Of a DNA stretch of 64,000 nt, positions 1 through 7,336 are shown one piece after another; position 1 is the stretch's first letter, and every line of letters begins with the position of its first letter. Made by a program: the position numbers and the translations under genes. Below the pieces are notes generated by a model that saw nothing but the letters and a program-made list of their open reading frames with translations, had not been told where the DNA came from and did not search any database. Origin of the DNA: Acidobacteriota bacterium (lineage in GTDB: Bacteria > Acidobacteriota > Thermoanaerobaculia > Thermoanaerobaculales > Sulfomarinibacteraceae); assembly GCA_022340665.1 (NCBI GenBank), contig JAJDNM010000132.1:1-64000 (forward strand), given 5' to 3'.

Positions 1-820
1 GATGGCCCAGTTCCGGACGATGATGACCGTCGCCGCCTGTCACATTCCCGAGCCCGAGAACACCGAGCTCGACGCCCAATGGCGGCGGCCGGCAAGAATA
101 TTGAGCTGGACTGCTGGGCTCGCCGCCTGTGCGATCCGCCACCTCGAAGGCCTGGGCCCGGTGGCACCACGCGACGATCTCGGCTATGCGGCGAACTTCC
201 TCTATCAGGCGACAGGTCGCGAACCGACGAAAGCCGAGGCCGACGCGTTCGAGGCGAGCCTGGTCGTGCAGGCCGAGCACGGATTGCACGCCGCTGCCTT
301 GGCCGCTCTGGTCGTCATCTCGACCGGCGCCGATCTCGGCTCGGCGGTTCTGGCCGGGATGGGCGCACTGTCGGGTGCCCGCCACGGCGGCGCCAACCAG
401 CTCGCCTTCGAAATGCTGGATGCACTGGACGGACCCGAGCACGCCCGATCCTGGACACGAGAGGCGATCGCTCGCGGCCATCGATTCCCCGGTTACGGCC
501 ACCGCGTCTACAAGTGCCCCGATCCGAGGGTTCGCGCCCTCGAACCGTATGTCAAGGCTCTGCTCGAGGCGGGCAACATCCAGCAGCTCTGGCACACCTA
601 CCTGGCGGTGCGGGAGGAGATCGAGGGCGCCCTGGGCGCGAAGGGGGTTTACGCCAATGTCGACAGCATCACCGGCCTCCTCTACCAACCGATGGGCCTG
701 CCGGTGAGCGCCTTCCCGATCCCGTTCTGTCTGGCAATCCAGACCGGCTGGATGGCGCACTGCCTCGAGTACCTGCCCAATGGCAAGGTCATCGCACCGG
801 GGGCGATTTACGTCGGCTGA
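1..820 (+). CDS. Citrate synthase family protein, C-terminal part (5' end outside window)
   Basis: Condenses acetyl-CoA (or propionyl-CoA) with oxaloacetate at the entry of the TCA or methylcitrate cycle; cytoplasmic. About 272 residues are visible against 370-430 for the family, so the N-terminus lies upstream of the window and the in-frame ATG at 2 is probably internal. Visible family signatures are GARHGGANQ (substrate-binding His), GYGHRVYKCPDPR (second catalytic His) and VDSITGLLYQPMGLP (catalytic Asp). Citrate and 2-methylcitrate synthases cannot be separated from this fragment. The stop at 818-820 directly abuts a TTTTGAG-type hairpin repeat, and the next gene is convergent. Confidence 0.92.
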   Translation, partial: MAQFRTMMTVAACHIPEPENTELDAQWRRPARILSWTAGLAACAIRHLEGLGPVAPRDDLGYAANFLYQATGREPTKAEADAFEASLVVQAEHGLHAAALAALVVISTGADLGSAVLAGMGALSGARHGGANQLAFEMLDALDGPEHARSWTREAIARGHRFPGYGHRVYKCPDPRVRALEPYVKALLEAGNIQQLWHTYLAVREEIEGALGAKGVYANVDSITGLLYQPMGLPVSAFPIPFCLAIQTGWMAHCLEYLPNGKVIAPGAIYVG

Positions 821-825
821 GGTTT

Positions 826-900
826 GAGTTCTCAGTTTTGAGTTTTGAGTTCCCACCCACCCTCCAGTTTTCTTGGAGTGTGGGTGGAAAATGCGAAATC
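826..900. repeat. Hairpin repeat, TTTTGAG-unit left arm with CCCACCC/GGGTGGG core
   Basis: Degenerate GAGTTTT units (826-852) run into CCACCCACCCTCCA (853-866). This pairs with TGGAGTGTGGGTGG (874-887), one mismatch in 14 bp, across a 7-nt loop, and is followed by AAAATGCGAAATC. It lies just after the citrate synthase stop in a convergent gap and belongs to the family found throughout the window. Confidence 0.75.
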
Positions 901-923
901 GGAAAGAGCGCCCAACCACACCT

Positions 924-1077
924 GTCATCCTGAGCGAGGCGGCAGAGCCGCCGAGTCGAAGGATCTGTGGGCAATGCAGCATGACCCTCCTGCCTTGTCC
1001 ACAGATTCCTCCGCTCGGTCGCTCCCGGCTTCGCCTCCGGCTACGCCGTGACAAGTCGCTCCCTCGGTCGGAATGAC
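924..1077. repeat. Dispersed palindromic repeat with GTCATCC...GGAATGAC ends
   Basis: It starts GTCATCCTGAGCGAGGCGG, runs through AGTCGAAGGATCTGTG, and ends with CAGATTCCTCCGCTCGG...CGGTCGGAATGAC, so the two ends are roughly inverted copies. A related element is at 53351-53467 and fragments occur around 18200-18600. The internal stretch GGCTACGCCGTGACAAGTC is shared with 18238-18257. No coding potential was seen. The 821-1269 gap holds only this and the two flanking hairpin repeats. Confidence 0.65.
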
Positions 1078-1112
1078 AAAGGAGGAGTCTTTCGTCCGCC
1101 TGGTCAGGATGA

Positions 1113-1275
1113 ACGGGTACCGGGAGGGCGGGTGGAAAATTCGAAATTCGAATTTCGAAATCCGAAATGCGGGAAGGGTGGGCGGGAATTCCGAATTCCT
1201 CATTCCTAATTCCGAAATGCGGGGCGGGCGGGTCGGAATTCCTAATTCCTAATTCCTAATTCCTAATTCCTATTT
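1113..1275. repeat. GGAATTA/CGAAATT-unit repeat tract with GGGAGGGCGGGTGG cores
   Basis: Three G-rich cores (GGGAGGGCGGGTGG, GGGAAGGGTGGGCGGG, GGGGCGGGCGGGTC) alternate with degenerate runs of TTCGAAA, TTCCGAA and TTCCTAA units. The last run, five AATTCCT copies, ends inside the neighbouring minus-strand gene, whose TAG stop (1270-1272) lies at the edge of the repeat. Confidence 0.7.
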
Positions 1276-2259
1276 CGTCTTCTGTCTTTTGAACATCTCG
1301 CCGAGCTCGAGGAGCAGCTTCGACACACCGGCCTGGTTCGCGAATGCCTTGATTTCTTCCGCAGATTCGCCTGCTTCCCGAAGCGTCCGCACGTCATCCG
1401 TGAAGACGAAGAACTGCTCGACCGGCTGGAGGCCCAGCGGCTCGCTCTTTTCCGCATACCAGCCGGTCGCCTCGAGCTCGTTCCACACCGGGGAATCGCG
1501 GTCGACGTCACCCTTGAGGATGCCCTGGGCAAGGTCCATGATCTCGCGATGCAAGACCCGAAGCACTGCGCCGTCGTCCTGACTCTCGATGGCCCGCCGC
1601 ACTTCCAGCGAGGACTCGTCCCCGGCGGCCGAGTCACCCGCCTCCTCGCCGGGCTTCGCGTCCATCGCCGATCGATGGAACACGTCCGATGGCCCTTCGG
1701 TGACAACGTCGTCCGCTCCGAGCTCATCGGGCTCGTCGCCCGGGGCTCCACTGTCTTCGGCCGGCTCGGCTTCTTCTCCCGCCGGCGCCCCTTCCACCTC
1801 GGCCTCGGCCGTCTTCTTCGGTTTGGAGATGGCCCGCCGGAACTCCAGGTGATATTCGAGCAGGTTATCCAGGTCCTCTTCGTTCAGGGGGACGGCCGCT
1901 GCGAGCTTCAGGCGCAGAATCTCGAGCTGCCGAAACCTGTCGGCGAGAGAAATCCCCTCCGGAGCGATCCCTTCGAGGAGTTTTGCGAGATTTTGGTTGA
2001 AGTCGATGATGTCGGCGAGATCGTCGAGGGTGGCGAAGGAGATGAGCTCCTGGTACTCCCGATCGAAGCGATCGATCTCGGCCTCGCGCTCCTTTCGCGC
2101 GACCATGCGCTCGAACACCGCCGACGAACAGCCCTCCAGGTACCAGGACTCGCCGGTCGCCTTTTCGAGGCCGCGGCAGATGATCTTTCTCGCTGTGACC
2201 AGGATCTCGACCATCAACTGGTAGGCTTCGAGGTTGAATTCGCCGCCGTAGATCGCCAT
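1270..2259 (-). CDS. Uncharacterised helical protein with acidic low-complexity middle
   Basis: A 329-residue protein of unknown function. Residues about 1-150 are predicted largely helical (start MAIYGGEFNLEAYQLMVEIL) and vaguely resemble HEPN-type bundles, but no RxxxxH motif is visible. A Glu/Ala/Asp-rich linker follows at about 150-215. The C-terminal part contains ESQDDGAVLRVLHREIMDLA and QPVEQFFVFTDDVRTL. No signal peptide or membrane segment is seen. The start at 2259 is preferred because residues upstream in the same frame look non-coding. It follows fxsA by 29 bp and is probably co-transcribed. The stop codon lies in a repeat arm. Confidence 0.75.
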   Translation of the reverse strand: MAIYGGEFNLEAYQLMVEILVTARKIICRGLEKATGESWYLEGCSSAVFERMVARKEREAEIDRFDREYQELISFATLDDLADIIDFNQNLAKLLEGIAPEGISLADRFRQLEILRLKLAAAVPLNEEDLDNLLEYHLEFRRAISKPKKTAEAEVEGAPAGEEAEPAEDSGAPGDEPDELGADDVVTEGPSDVFHRSAMDAKPGEEAGDSAAGDESSLEVRRAIESQDDGAVLRVLHREIMDLAQGILKGDVDRDSPVWNELEATGWYAEKSEPLGLQPVEQFFVFTDDVRTLREAGESAEEIKAFANQAGVSKLLLELGEMFKRQKTK

Positions 2260-2288
2260 CGTAAGAGACGATTGTACCCCGGGTACCC

Positions 2289-2699
2289 TCAGCCTTCGCG
2301 GTGCCAATCGACGTCGATGACGTCAGGCACGGCGGTTTCGCTCCTCCGGGAGAGCCGGGTCGTGATGGCCTTCCTCACCAGGGCCCGTCCGGGCGGCAGC
2401 AGAAGAAAGAACCCCAGAGCATCCGTGATCAGGCCGGGTGTCAGCAGAACGGCGCCCGCGATGAGAATCAGCAGTCCATCAACCAGCGAGCCGGTCGGCA
2501 TGCGTCCCTGGTTCAAATCCTCCGTGATGCGGCGCAGGACGCCGAGTCCCTGCGAACGGGCGAGCCACGCCCCCAGGACGCCTGTACAGATCACGATGAG
2601 CACGGTTGGTCCGATGCCGATGATGGTGCCGAGCTTGACGAGCAGGAAGAGCTCGATCAACGGCACGACGGTGAAGAGCAGGAGAAGGCGCAGGAACAT
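2289..2699 (-). CDS. fxsA: FxsA family membrane protein
   Basis: A 136-residue inner-membrane protein of the FxsA family; the E. coli member affects phage F exclusion. N-terminal hydrophobic segments (FLRLLLLFTVVPLIELFLLV, then IGIGPTVLIVICTGVLGAWLA) are followed by the conserved ARSQGLGVLRRI region. A third segment is LVDGLLILIAGAVLLTPGLITD, and the end is charged. Length and order match the family. ATG at 2699 has no Shine-Dalgarno sequence but has a TATCCT box exactly 6 nt upstream, which suggests a leaderless message. A GTG 18 nt further upstream is an alternative start. Confidence 0.9.
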   Translation of the reverse strand: MFLRLLLLFTVVPLIELFLLVKLGTIIGIGPTVLIVICTGVLGAWLARSQGLGVLRRITEDLNQGRMPTGSLVDGLLILIAGAVLLTPGLITDALGFFLLLPPGRALVRKAITTRLSRRSETAVPDVIDVDWHREG

Positions 2700-2705
2700 C
2701 GGATG

Positions 2706-2711
2706 AGGATA
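2706..2711 (-). promoter_or_regulatory. -10 box for leaderless fxsA
   Basis: TATCCT on the minus strand ends 6 nt before the fxsA ATG, which would put transcription start on the A of ATG. There is no TG extension and no clear -35, so support comes mainly from matching spacing at other genes in the window. Confidence 0.35.
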
Positions 2712-2723
2712 GCGCACAACAGA

Positions 2724-3007
2724 TCAGAATTAGGAATCAGGAATTAGGAATTAGGAATGCCGCCCACCCACCCCGCATTTCGGATTTGGGATTTCGAAAC
2801 TCATCGACAGCAGCGATTCGTGGCCGTAGCCGTGGGGATCGTAGGCCCAGCGTAGGCTGGGCCGTAGAGGTCGGGTGGGAGGCTTTACGGCCACTCGCTG
2901 ATGGCGGGGAGTCACGACGCCCGTAGGGCGTCAGTAATTTCCCGACCGCCCCCCCCGGAGATCGGGAGGGTGGGTGGGAAATTCGCAATTCGCAATTCGA
3001 AATTTCC
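2724..3007. repeat. Long hairpin repeat with GGAATTA-unit and CGCAATT-unit arms; inner GC hairpins
   Basis: The left arm is GAATTAGGAATCAGG-type units (2724-2759) with CCCACCCACCCC. The right arm has GGGAGGGTGGGTGGG, then AAATTCGCAATTCGC units, ending at 3006. Between them are two perfect small hairpins: GGCCCAGC/GCTGGGCC (2844-2851 and 2856-2863) and GACGCCC/GGGCGTC (2916-2922 and 2926-2932). No gene is seen in this gap of about 315 bp. Confidence 0.65.
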
Positions 3008-3014
3008 TCGCTGG

Positions 3015-3620
3015 TCAGTCGCCGTCCGGGGGGGCTTCCTTGCGAGTGAGCGGAATCCGGATCGGAACCGCAAACTTGATTTGAATCTCGGCGACGATCA
3101 GCCAGTGGTTGCGTTGCGACCGGGCCGCCCCGATCTCGAAAGCCAACGCGCCGACACCGATCCCGGTTTCGGTTCCGAAGGAGAGTCCCCGGTGTATCCC
3201 GTGGTCCTCGTCGTCCCAACGTCGATACCGGAGGTATTTTCCGTGAAATCCCGTCTGCTTCGACGCCACATCGATCGGACGCACGCCACCCCAACCGACG
3301 GTAACGATTCTCGAATCCAGTCCGAATCCCCACTCCTCGCCGTAGCCGCCGTACAACGAGAAATGCTTGCCGTCGGTGAACGAGAGGTAGGCGTGTCCCT
3401 GCGCCGAAATCCACCCCGGAAGGCCGAATGACGCGCCGAAGCTGGGATAGATTCCGAAAGCGGGTCTCCGGTCACCGTGCTCCTCCGGCTCCTGACCGAG
3501 AGTCTCGAGCAGGTCGGCGTGCCACAGGTCGACGTCGATCGTGTCGCTCGTCTGGGCGTCGAGCGGCAACGCCACCGCCGCAAGCGCCAATGCCGCGAAC
3601 AGCCGCAGAAGCGAGCTCAC
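3015..3620 (-). CDS. Exported protein of unknown function, barrel-like
   Basis: A 201-residue protein with a signal peptide (LLRLFAALALAAVALPLDAQ, residues about 4-23). The rest is rich in alternating aromatic/Gly strands such as GYGEEWGFGL, VTVGWGGVR and HGKYLRYRRW, as in small outer-membrane or periplasmic beta proteins. The strand AEIQIKFAVPIRIP near the end could be a terminal beta strand. It overlaps the upstream PLD-like gene by 4 bp (ATGA), so the two are translationally coupled and probably work together. No family is recognised. Confidence 0.75.
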   Translation of the reverse strand: MSSLLRLFAALALAAVALPLDAQTSDTIDVDLWHADLLETLGQEPEEHGDRRPAFGIYPSFGASFGLPGWISAQGHAYLSFTDGKHFSLYGGYGEEWGFGLDSRIVTVGWGGVRPIDVASKQTGFHGKYLRYRRWDDEDHGIHRGLSFGTETGIGVGALAFEIGAARSQRNHWLIVAEIQIKFAVPIRIPLTRKEAPPDGD

Positions 3621-5083
3621 CAGGTCACGCTCCAGGCATCGAGGAACTTCTGCCTGTCGCCGAGCTCGTCTTTCATCCTCGAAATGTCCGCCGGTCCGAG
3701 GCGAACCACCAGCTCAGGTACGATCGCGTTTCCATTCCCGTCTCCACAATCCACCTCGACGTCGTGAGACTCGGTCAGATCGGAGAGGACCTCGGTCAGC
3801 TCTCGATTGAAGTCCCGATCGAGCACTGCCACGCCGGCTTCGGTGTTGTAGTAGGTCGAACGAATGTTGAAATTTGACGAGTGGACGATCGACAGCTCAT
3901 CGTCGACCAGGGCCAGTTTCCCGTGCAGGGCGATCGGCGGCATCAACTCCGACTGGCAGCCGGCGTCCTTGATCTGCCGAAGTAACTCCTCGTTACCTCT
4001 CCACGACCAGATCTCGGCACCGGCTTCGGCGAGCCGGATCAGGGTCGGGTACCCGGCGAGCAGGAACGGTCCCGGCCTCAGCGCCGCTTCTCGCCCATTG
4101 GTGAAGAGCCTCACCTCGACGCCTCGATCCACCGCTCCAACCAGCGCGTCGGTCAGCGAAGAGTCGAAGTTTGGGAACGGGGTCATCAGGTCGATACGCT
4201 TCTCGGCCACTCCGGCAAGCTCGATCAGCAGGTCGGTGGTCGCTGCGCGCCGCCTCAACAGAGGGTTGTCGTTGAGGACCGCCACCGGCACTGATCCCTG
4301 AGGCTCGTGCCGGACGGGAAAATACTCGTCGGTCATGTATTTTTCGAGTGGGCTGTGGCCATTCGGAAAGCGCCCGGTCCGCCAGAAGGCTTTGAGCTCC
4401 TCGAGCAGCATCTCCTGCGGCAACAAGAACCTCCCCGCCTTGCGGTTGAACTCGGTCAACTCCCACGATTTGAGGAAGATCATCTGCAGGTCATCGACGG
4501 CGTGGCCCTTCACCTCGACTCCGAGGTCGAGCCACCAGTGATCGAAGTCGTAGTAATCGTCGGAAAGGTTTCGCCCGCTCACGATCGCGGTGCGCCCGTC
4601 GGCGACAAAGATCTTGTCGTGCATTCGGCCGTCGTAAAGCGGAGTCAAACCCCAGGTGGAGCGGTTGTAACCGCGAACCCGGGCTCCGTGCTTCTCGAGC
4701 GACGCGAACATCCTGCTGAACAGAAATAACGACGAGGCGTCGGCCAACACCCTGATCTTGAGGTCGACTCCCTCGGCCCTTCGCCGATCAATGGCATTGA
4801 TCAGGATGTCACGATATTCGTTGCCGGAGACGTCGTTGTGCCAGGAAAACGTGCTGATCAGAAGATGATGTCGGGCGTTCCTCGCGAGATCGATCCGCAT
4901 CTGCCAGGCGTCCCGCGGATCCACGATCAACTCGACCGAGTTGTCGTATGTCCACCGGGCACGACCGACACGGGTAACCAGGTCCTGAATCGACTCCCCG
5001 TCACCTGCAACCACGATCTGGCTGCTCAATATCGGCAGCAGGGCAATCGCAGTAAGGCGTGGCAGATGCCGTTTCCCGTTCAT
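3617..5083 (-). CDS. Exported phospholipase D-like protein with two HKD motifs
   Basis: A 488-residue member of the phospholipase D/cardiolipin synthase superfamily, which hydrolyses or transfers phosphodiester bonds. Two catalytic motifs are intact: H155-K157-D162 (MHDKIFVAD...SGRN) and H387-K389-D394 (LHGKLALVDD...HSSNFN). Residues 1-26 form a signal peptide (LTAIALLPILSSQIVVAG), so the enzyme acts outside the cytoplasm. That differs from typical cardiolipin synthases, which have two N-terminal membrane helices. It overlaps the following exported barrel-like gene by 4 bp. Substrate is unknown; periplasmic lipid or nucleic acid are both possible. An extended -10 box lies 9 nt upstream of the ATG, with no Shine-Dalgarno sequence. 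Confidence 0.88.
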   Translation of the reverse strand: MNGKRHLPRLTAIALLPILSSQIVVAGDGESIQDLVTRVGRARWTYDNSVELIVDPRDAWQMRIDLARNARHHLLISTFSWHNDVSGNEYRDILINAIDRRRAEGVDLKIRVLADASSLFLFSRMFASLEKHGARVRGYNRSTWGLTPLYDGRMHDKIFVADGRTAIVSGRNLSDDYYDFDHWWLDLGVEVKGHAVDDLQMIFLKSWELTEFNRKAGRFLLPQEMLLEELKAFWRTGRFPNGHSPLEKYMTDEYFPVRHEPQGSVPVAVLNDNPLLRRRAATTDLLIELAGVAEKRIDLMTPFPNFDSSLTDALVGAVDRGVEVRLFTNGREAALRPGPFLLAGYPTLIRLAEAGAEIWSWRGNEELLRQIKDAGCQSELMPPIALHGKLALVDDELSIVHSSNFNIRSTYYNTEAGVAVLDRDFNRELTEVLSDLTESHDVEVDCGDGNGNAIVPELVVRLGPADISRMKDELGDRQKFLDAWSVTW

Positions 5084-5092
5084 GCGGGACGC

Positions 5093-5101
5093 AATGTAGC
5101 A
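5093..5101 (-). promoter_or_regulatory. Extended -10 box (TGCTACATT) for the PLD-like operon
   Basis: Minus-strand TGCTACATT ends 9 nt before the ATG at 5083. The TGn extension fits a -35-independent sigma70 promoter. The leader would be about 2-3 nt, so the mRNA is effectively leaderless. Confidence 0.45.
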
Positions 5102-5102
5102 A

Positions 5103-5220
5103 ATCTGAATTTTGAATTTTGAGTTGTGAGTTGTGAATTCCCACCCACCCTCCCGTTCTCTAGGGGGCGTGGGTGGAAAATGAGGAATTCGGATTTCGGA
5201 ATTCGGAATTCGGAATTTCC
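5103..5220. repeat. Hairpin repeat with TTTTGAATTTTGAG and TTCGGAA arms
   Basis: The left arm of TTTTGAA/GTTGTGA units leads into CCCACCCACCCTCCC. After a short loop comes GGGGGCGTGGGTGG and a right arm of AATTCGG units. It sits in the divergent gap between the PLD-like gene and the membrane protein gene, so it cannot be only a terminator. Confidence 0.7.
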
Positions 5221-5237
5221 AGCCGCTCGCCCGACGT

Positions 5238-5345
5238 CAGATATTCGATGTCTGATATTGGATTTTGGATATTGGATTTTGGATGTTGGATGATGGACCC
5301 GATTACCAGCATCCAATATCAAAGATCCAACATCTCACATCAAAT
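5238..5345. repeat. Hairpin repeat with ATATTGGAT/ATCCAATAT arms
   Basis: Left arm: repeated TTGGAT and ATATTGGAT units (about 5254-5296). Right arm: CATCCAATATC, AAGATCCAACATC (5309-5334), their reverse complement. The short middle is GGACCCGATTACC. This is the second element in the same divergent gap. Together with the promoter and operator at 5405-5464 it accounts for the 416 bp without a gene. Confidence 0.65.
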
Positions 5346-5404
5346 TCATCTGGGATTTCGTCGCCTGCCGAACGCCTGATCTGCCTGCGATTGCGACAGA
5401 GGCA

Positions 5405-5433
5405 TTGACATCCGGGCATCCTCACCCTACATT
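5405..5433 (+). promoter_or_regulatory. Sigma70-type promoter of the membrane-protein/winged-helix operon
   Basis: TTGACA at 5405-5410, a 17-bp spacer, then TACATT at 5428-5433. The -35 and the spacing are perfect. Expected transcription start is near 5440, just before the operator-like palindrome. Confidence 0.65.
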
Positions 5434-5443
5434 GTGTTCTAAT

Positions 5444-5464
5444 GTACTTTGAAAAAAAAAGTAC
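5444..5464 (+). promoter_or_regulatory. Operator-like palindrome overlapping the transcription start
   Basis: Perfect 7-bp inverted arms GTACTTT (5444-5450) and AAAGTAC (5458-5464) are separated by the 7 nt GAAAAAA, which gives 14 bp between arm starts. The site lies just downstream of a strong promoter in an operon that encodes a winged-helix protein, the normal position for autorepression. The link to that regulator is inference. Confidence 0.55.
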
Positions 5465-5499
5465 TTGATAATTCGAAGCCGCCAAATGGAGGCCTGACA

Positions 5500-6111
5500 A
5501 TGCCAGACAACGATCCCATACGCGATATCGAGCGGCGCGCCTGGACGCTCTATTTCGAGGACGGATTGTGGGACATTTTCCTCGGCCTCACCTTCCTCGG
5601 CGGTGGATTGCGCTCGCTGACCGACAACCTCTGGTGCTACCTCCTGGTTGCAGCAGGTGTGCTGGTGTTCATCCTGGGCAAGCTGCTGGTCACCGCACCC
5701 CGCGTCGGACAGATCAAATACGGCCCTCGAAGGAAGGCACGTCTGAACGCGGTGCGGGTTGCCGGATTGGCCGCGATGATATTCACCGCTGTGATTCTCG
5801 TCATGATCGTGGCCGGGGCGGATGTCGACCGGAACGTGGTCGGCTGGATCTTCGTATTCGTCGTCAGCGGGGTCTTCCTCCTGATGGCCTATTTCATGGA
5901 TTTTAATCGCCTCTACGGCTATACCGTTCTGATCGCCGCCTTCATGGTCATCACCGAGATTCGCGGCGATCCAATGGCTGCCCGGGCGCAGATCGTGGCC
6001 GGGCTGGTTCCGCTGACCGTCGGAACGATCCTCTTCGCTCGCTTCCTGCGCGACCACCCCGTAGTGCACCAGAACGCTATCACCGAGGACGGGAACCATG
6101 GTCGCACCTGA
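5500..6111 (+). CDS. Six-helix inner-membrane protein of unknown function
   Basis: A 203-residue protein. A short cytosolic start (MPDNDPIRDIERRAWTLYF) is followed by about six hydrophobic segments, for example LTDNLWCYLLVAAGVLVFIL, VAGLAAMIFTAVILVMIVAG and GWIFVFVVSGVFLLMAYF. The basic loop KYGPRRKAR lies between segments 2 and 3. The start at 5500 is set by GGAGG at 5488-5492. It overlaps the downstream winged-helix gene by 14 bp, so the regulator probably controls or senses this membrane protein's function. No family is recognised. Confidence 0.82.
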   Translation: MPDNDPIRDIERRAWTLYFEDGLWDIFLGLTFLGGGLRSLTDNLWCYLLVAAGVLVFILGKLLVTAPRVGQIKYGPRRKARLNAVRVAGLAAMIFTAVILVMIVAGADVDRNVVGWIFVFVVSGVFLLMAYFMDFNRLYGYTVLIAAFMVITEIRGDPMAARAQIVAGLVPLTVGTILFARFLRDHPVVHQNAITEDGNHGRT

Positions 6112-6427
6112 CTCCGGCGAACCACCTCCCCATCCGTTGGCCGAGATCGACCGGACGATCCACTCGCCGGCACGGCTGATGGTGATGACCAATCTCTACG
6201 TGGTCGAGAGCGCAGAGTTCATCGCCCTGATGCACCTGACCGGTCTCAGTTGGGGCAATCTGTCCACCCACCTGGCAAAGCTCGACGAGGCGGGCTACGT
6301 CGAGACGGAGAAAGGATTTCGCGGTAAGAAACCGTACACCATGATCCGCCTCACCGCAGTCGGGCGGGCGGCTTTTCAGGCTTACAAGAACCAGATCCAG
6401 CAGGCGCTCGCTGACCTGCCCGATTGA
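6098..6427 (+). CDS. Winged-helix DNA-binding protein (MarR/ArsR-like, HTH_34 type)
   Basis: A 109-residue transcription regulator. The pattern is IDRTIHSPARLMVMTNLYVV, a recognition-helix region (GLSWGNLSTHLAKLDEAGYV) and a wing (KPYTMIRLTAVGRAAF), typical of the short winged-helix family often paired with membrane proteins. It is translated from the message of the upstream membrane gene (14-bp overlap). It probably binds the GTACTTT palindrome at 5444-5464 as a dimer and autoregulates; the ligand is unknown. No Cys-rich metal site is present, which argues against a metal-sensing ArsR. Confidence 0.85.
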   Translation: MVAPDSGEPPPHPLAEIDRTIHSPARLMVMTNLYVVESAEFIALMHLTGLSWGNLSTHLAKLDEAGYVETEKGFRGKKPYTMIRLTAVGRAAFQAYKNQIQQALADLPD

Positions 6428-6445
6428 GCCGCTGTCTCGAAAAGA

Positions 6446-6474
6446 CCGACAGTGTCGAAACGCTGGAATATAAT
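6446..6474 (+). promoter_or_regulatory. Sigma70-type promoter before the Yip1-like gene
   Basis: CCGACA (6446-6451), a 17-bp spacer and a perfect TATAAT (6469-6474). Transcription would start near 6481, giving a leader of about 39 nt with GGAGGGG before the ATG at 6520. Confidence 0.6.
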
Positions 6475-6519
6475 CCGCGATGAACAGTACGGGAAAGAGG
6501 AACCGAAGGAGGGGAAACG

Positions 6520-7287
6520 ATGGAAGACGCCACGGATCGTCCGAGCTACGAACCCGAATTGGCCTCGCCGCCGACGCCGTCACCGGCACAGAAGTACAGT
6601 GCGGTGCAACGGCTGTGGATGATGTTCACCTCGCCCGGAGATGTTTTCTCCGACATCAGCATCAAACCGACATGGAGACTCGCGATGGTGATCCTGGTCC
6701 TACTCGGCGTGGGCGCGCAGGCAATCATCATGCCGCATGTCGACACGGAGGCGACAATCCGCGCCCGCATCGAGCAACAAGGCAGAGAGCTCAGCGAAGC
6801 CCAGATGGATACCGCCATCGAGCAGGCCGAGAAGTTCAGCAAGTTCGGCCCGATCATCGGTCTCGTCGTCGCACCCATCGCGTGGGTCATCATGGCGGCC
6901 GTGTTCTTCATCATGCTCAAGCTGGTGAGTTCGGACACCGACTACACCAGGACACTGTCGACAACCCTCCACGGTTACTGGCCGGCGACGGTGGTGCAGC
7001 TGATTCTGACTGCGATACTCATCCAGCGGGTCGGGAAGGTGCCACAGAACGAGCTCACGAATGTGGTCAAGGCCAACCTCGGGGCGTTCCTGTCGCCCGA
7101 TTCCCCGGCCTGGTTGACAGCCGCAGCCGGTACCATCAGCGTATTCAACATCTGGGCGGTGATCCTGCTGATCATGGGCTTCGCGGCGGTCGGCAAGATT
7201 TCACGTGGAAAAGCCGCAACGGTGGTCCTGGTTCCCTGGGGTGTCTGGATCATAGCCAAGGCCGCGCTCGCAGCAGTGTTCGCATAG
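6520..7287 (+). CDS. Yip1 domain membrane protein
   Basis: A 255-residue protein with a Pro-rich cytosolic N-terminus (residues 1-25), the YIP1-like entry motif RLWMMFTSPGDVFSDI (about 32-47), and about five membrane helices (for example WRLAMVILVLLGVGAQAIIM and PIIGLVVAPIAWVIMAAVFF). A charged, helical extracytoplasmic or cytosolic loop lies between helices 1 and 2. The bacterial family has no defined role. It sits 49 bp before an RND/MacA-type adaptor gene and may share its transcript, which suggests a link to envelope transport. GGAGGGG precedes the start. Confidence 0.8.
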   Translation: MEDATDRPSYEPELASPPTPSPAQKYSAVQRLWMMFTSPGDVFSDISIKPTWRLAMVILVLLGVGAQAIIMPHVDTEATIRARIEQQGRELSEAQMDTAIEQAEKFSKFGPIIGLVVAPIAWVIMAAVFFIMLKLVSSDTDYTRTLSTTLHGYWPATVVQLILTAILIQRVGKVPQNELTNVVKANLGAFLSPDSPAWLTAAAGTISVFNIWAVILLIMGFAAVGKISRGKAATVVLVPWGVWIIAKAALAAVFA

Positions 7288-7336
7288 GCGGGCAGAGCAA
7301 TAACCGACCCTTCAAAGGACGGTGCACAAGGTGAAT

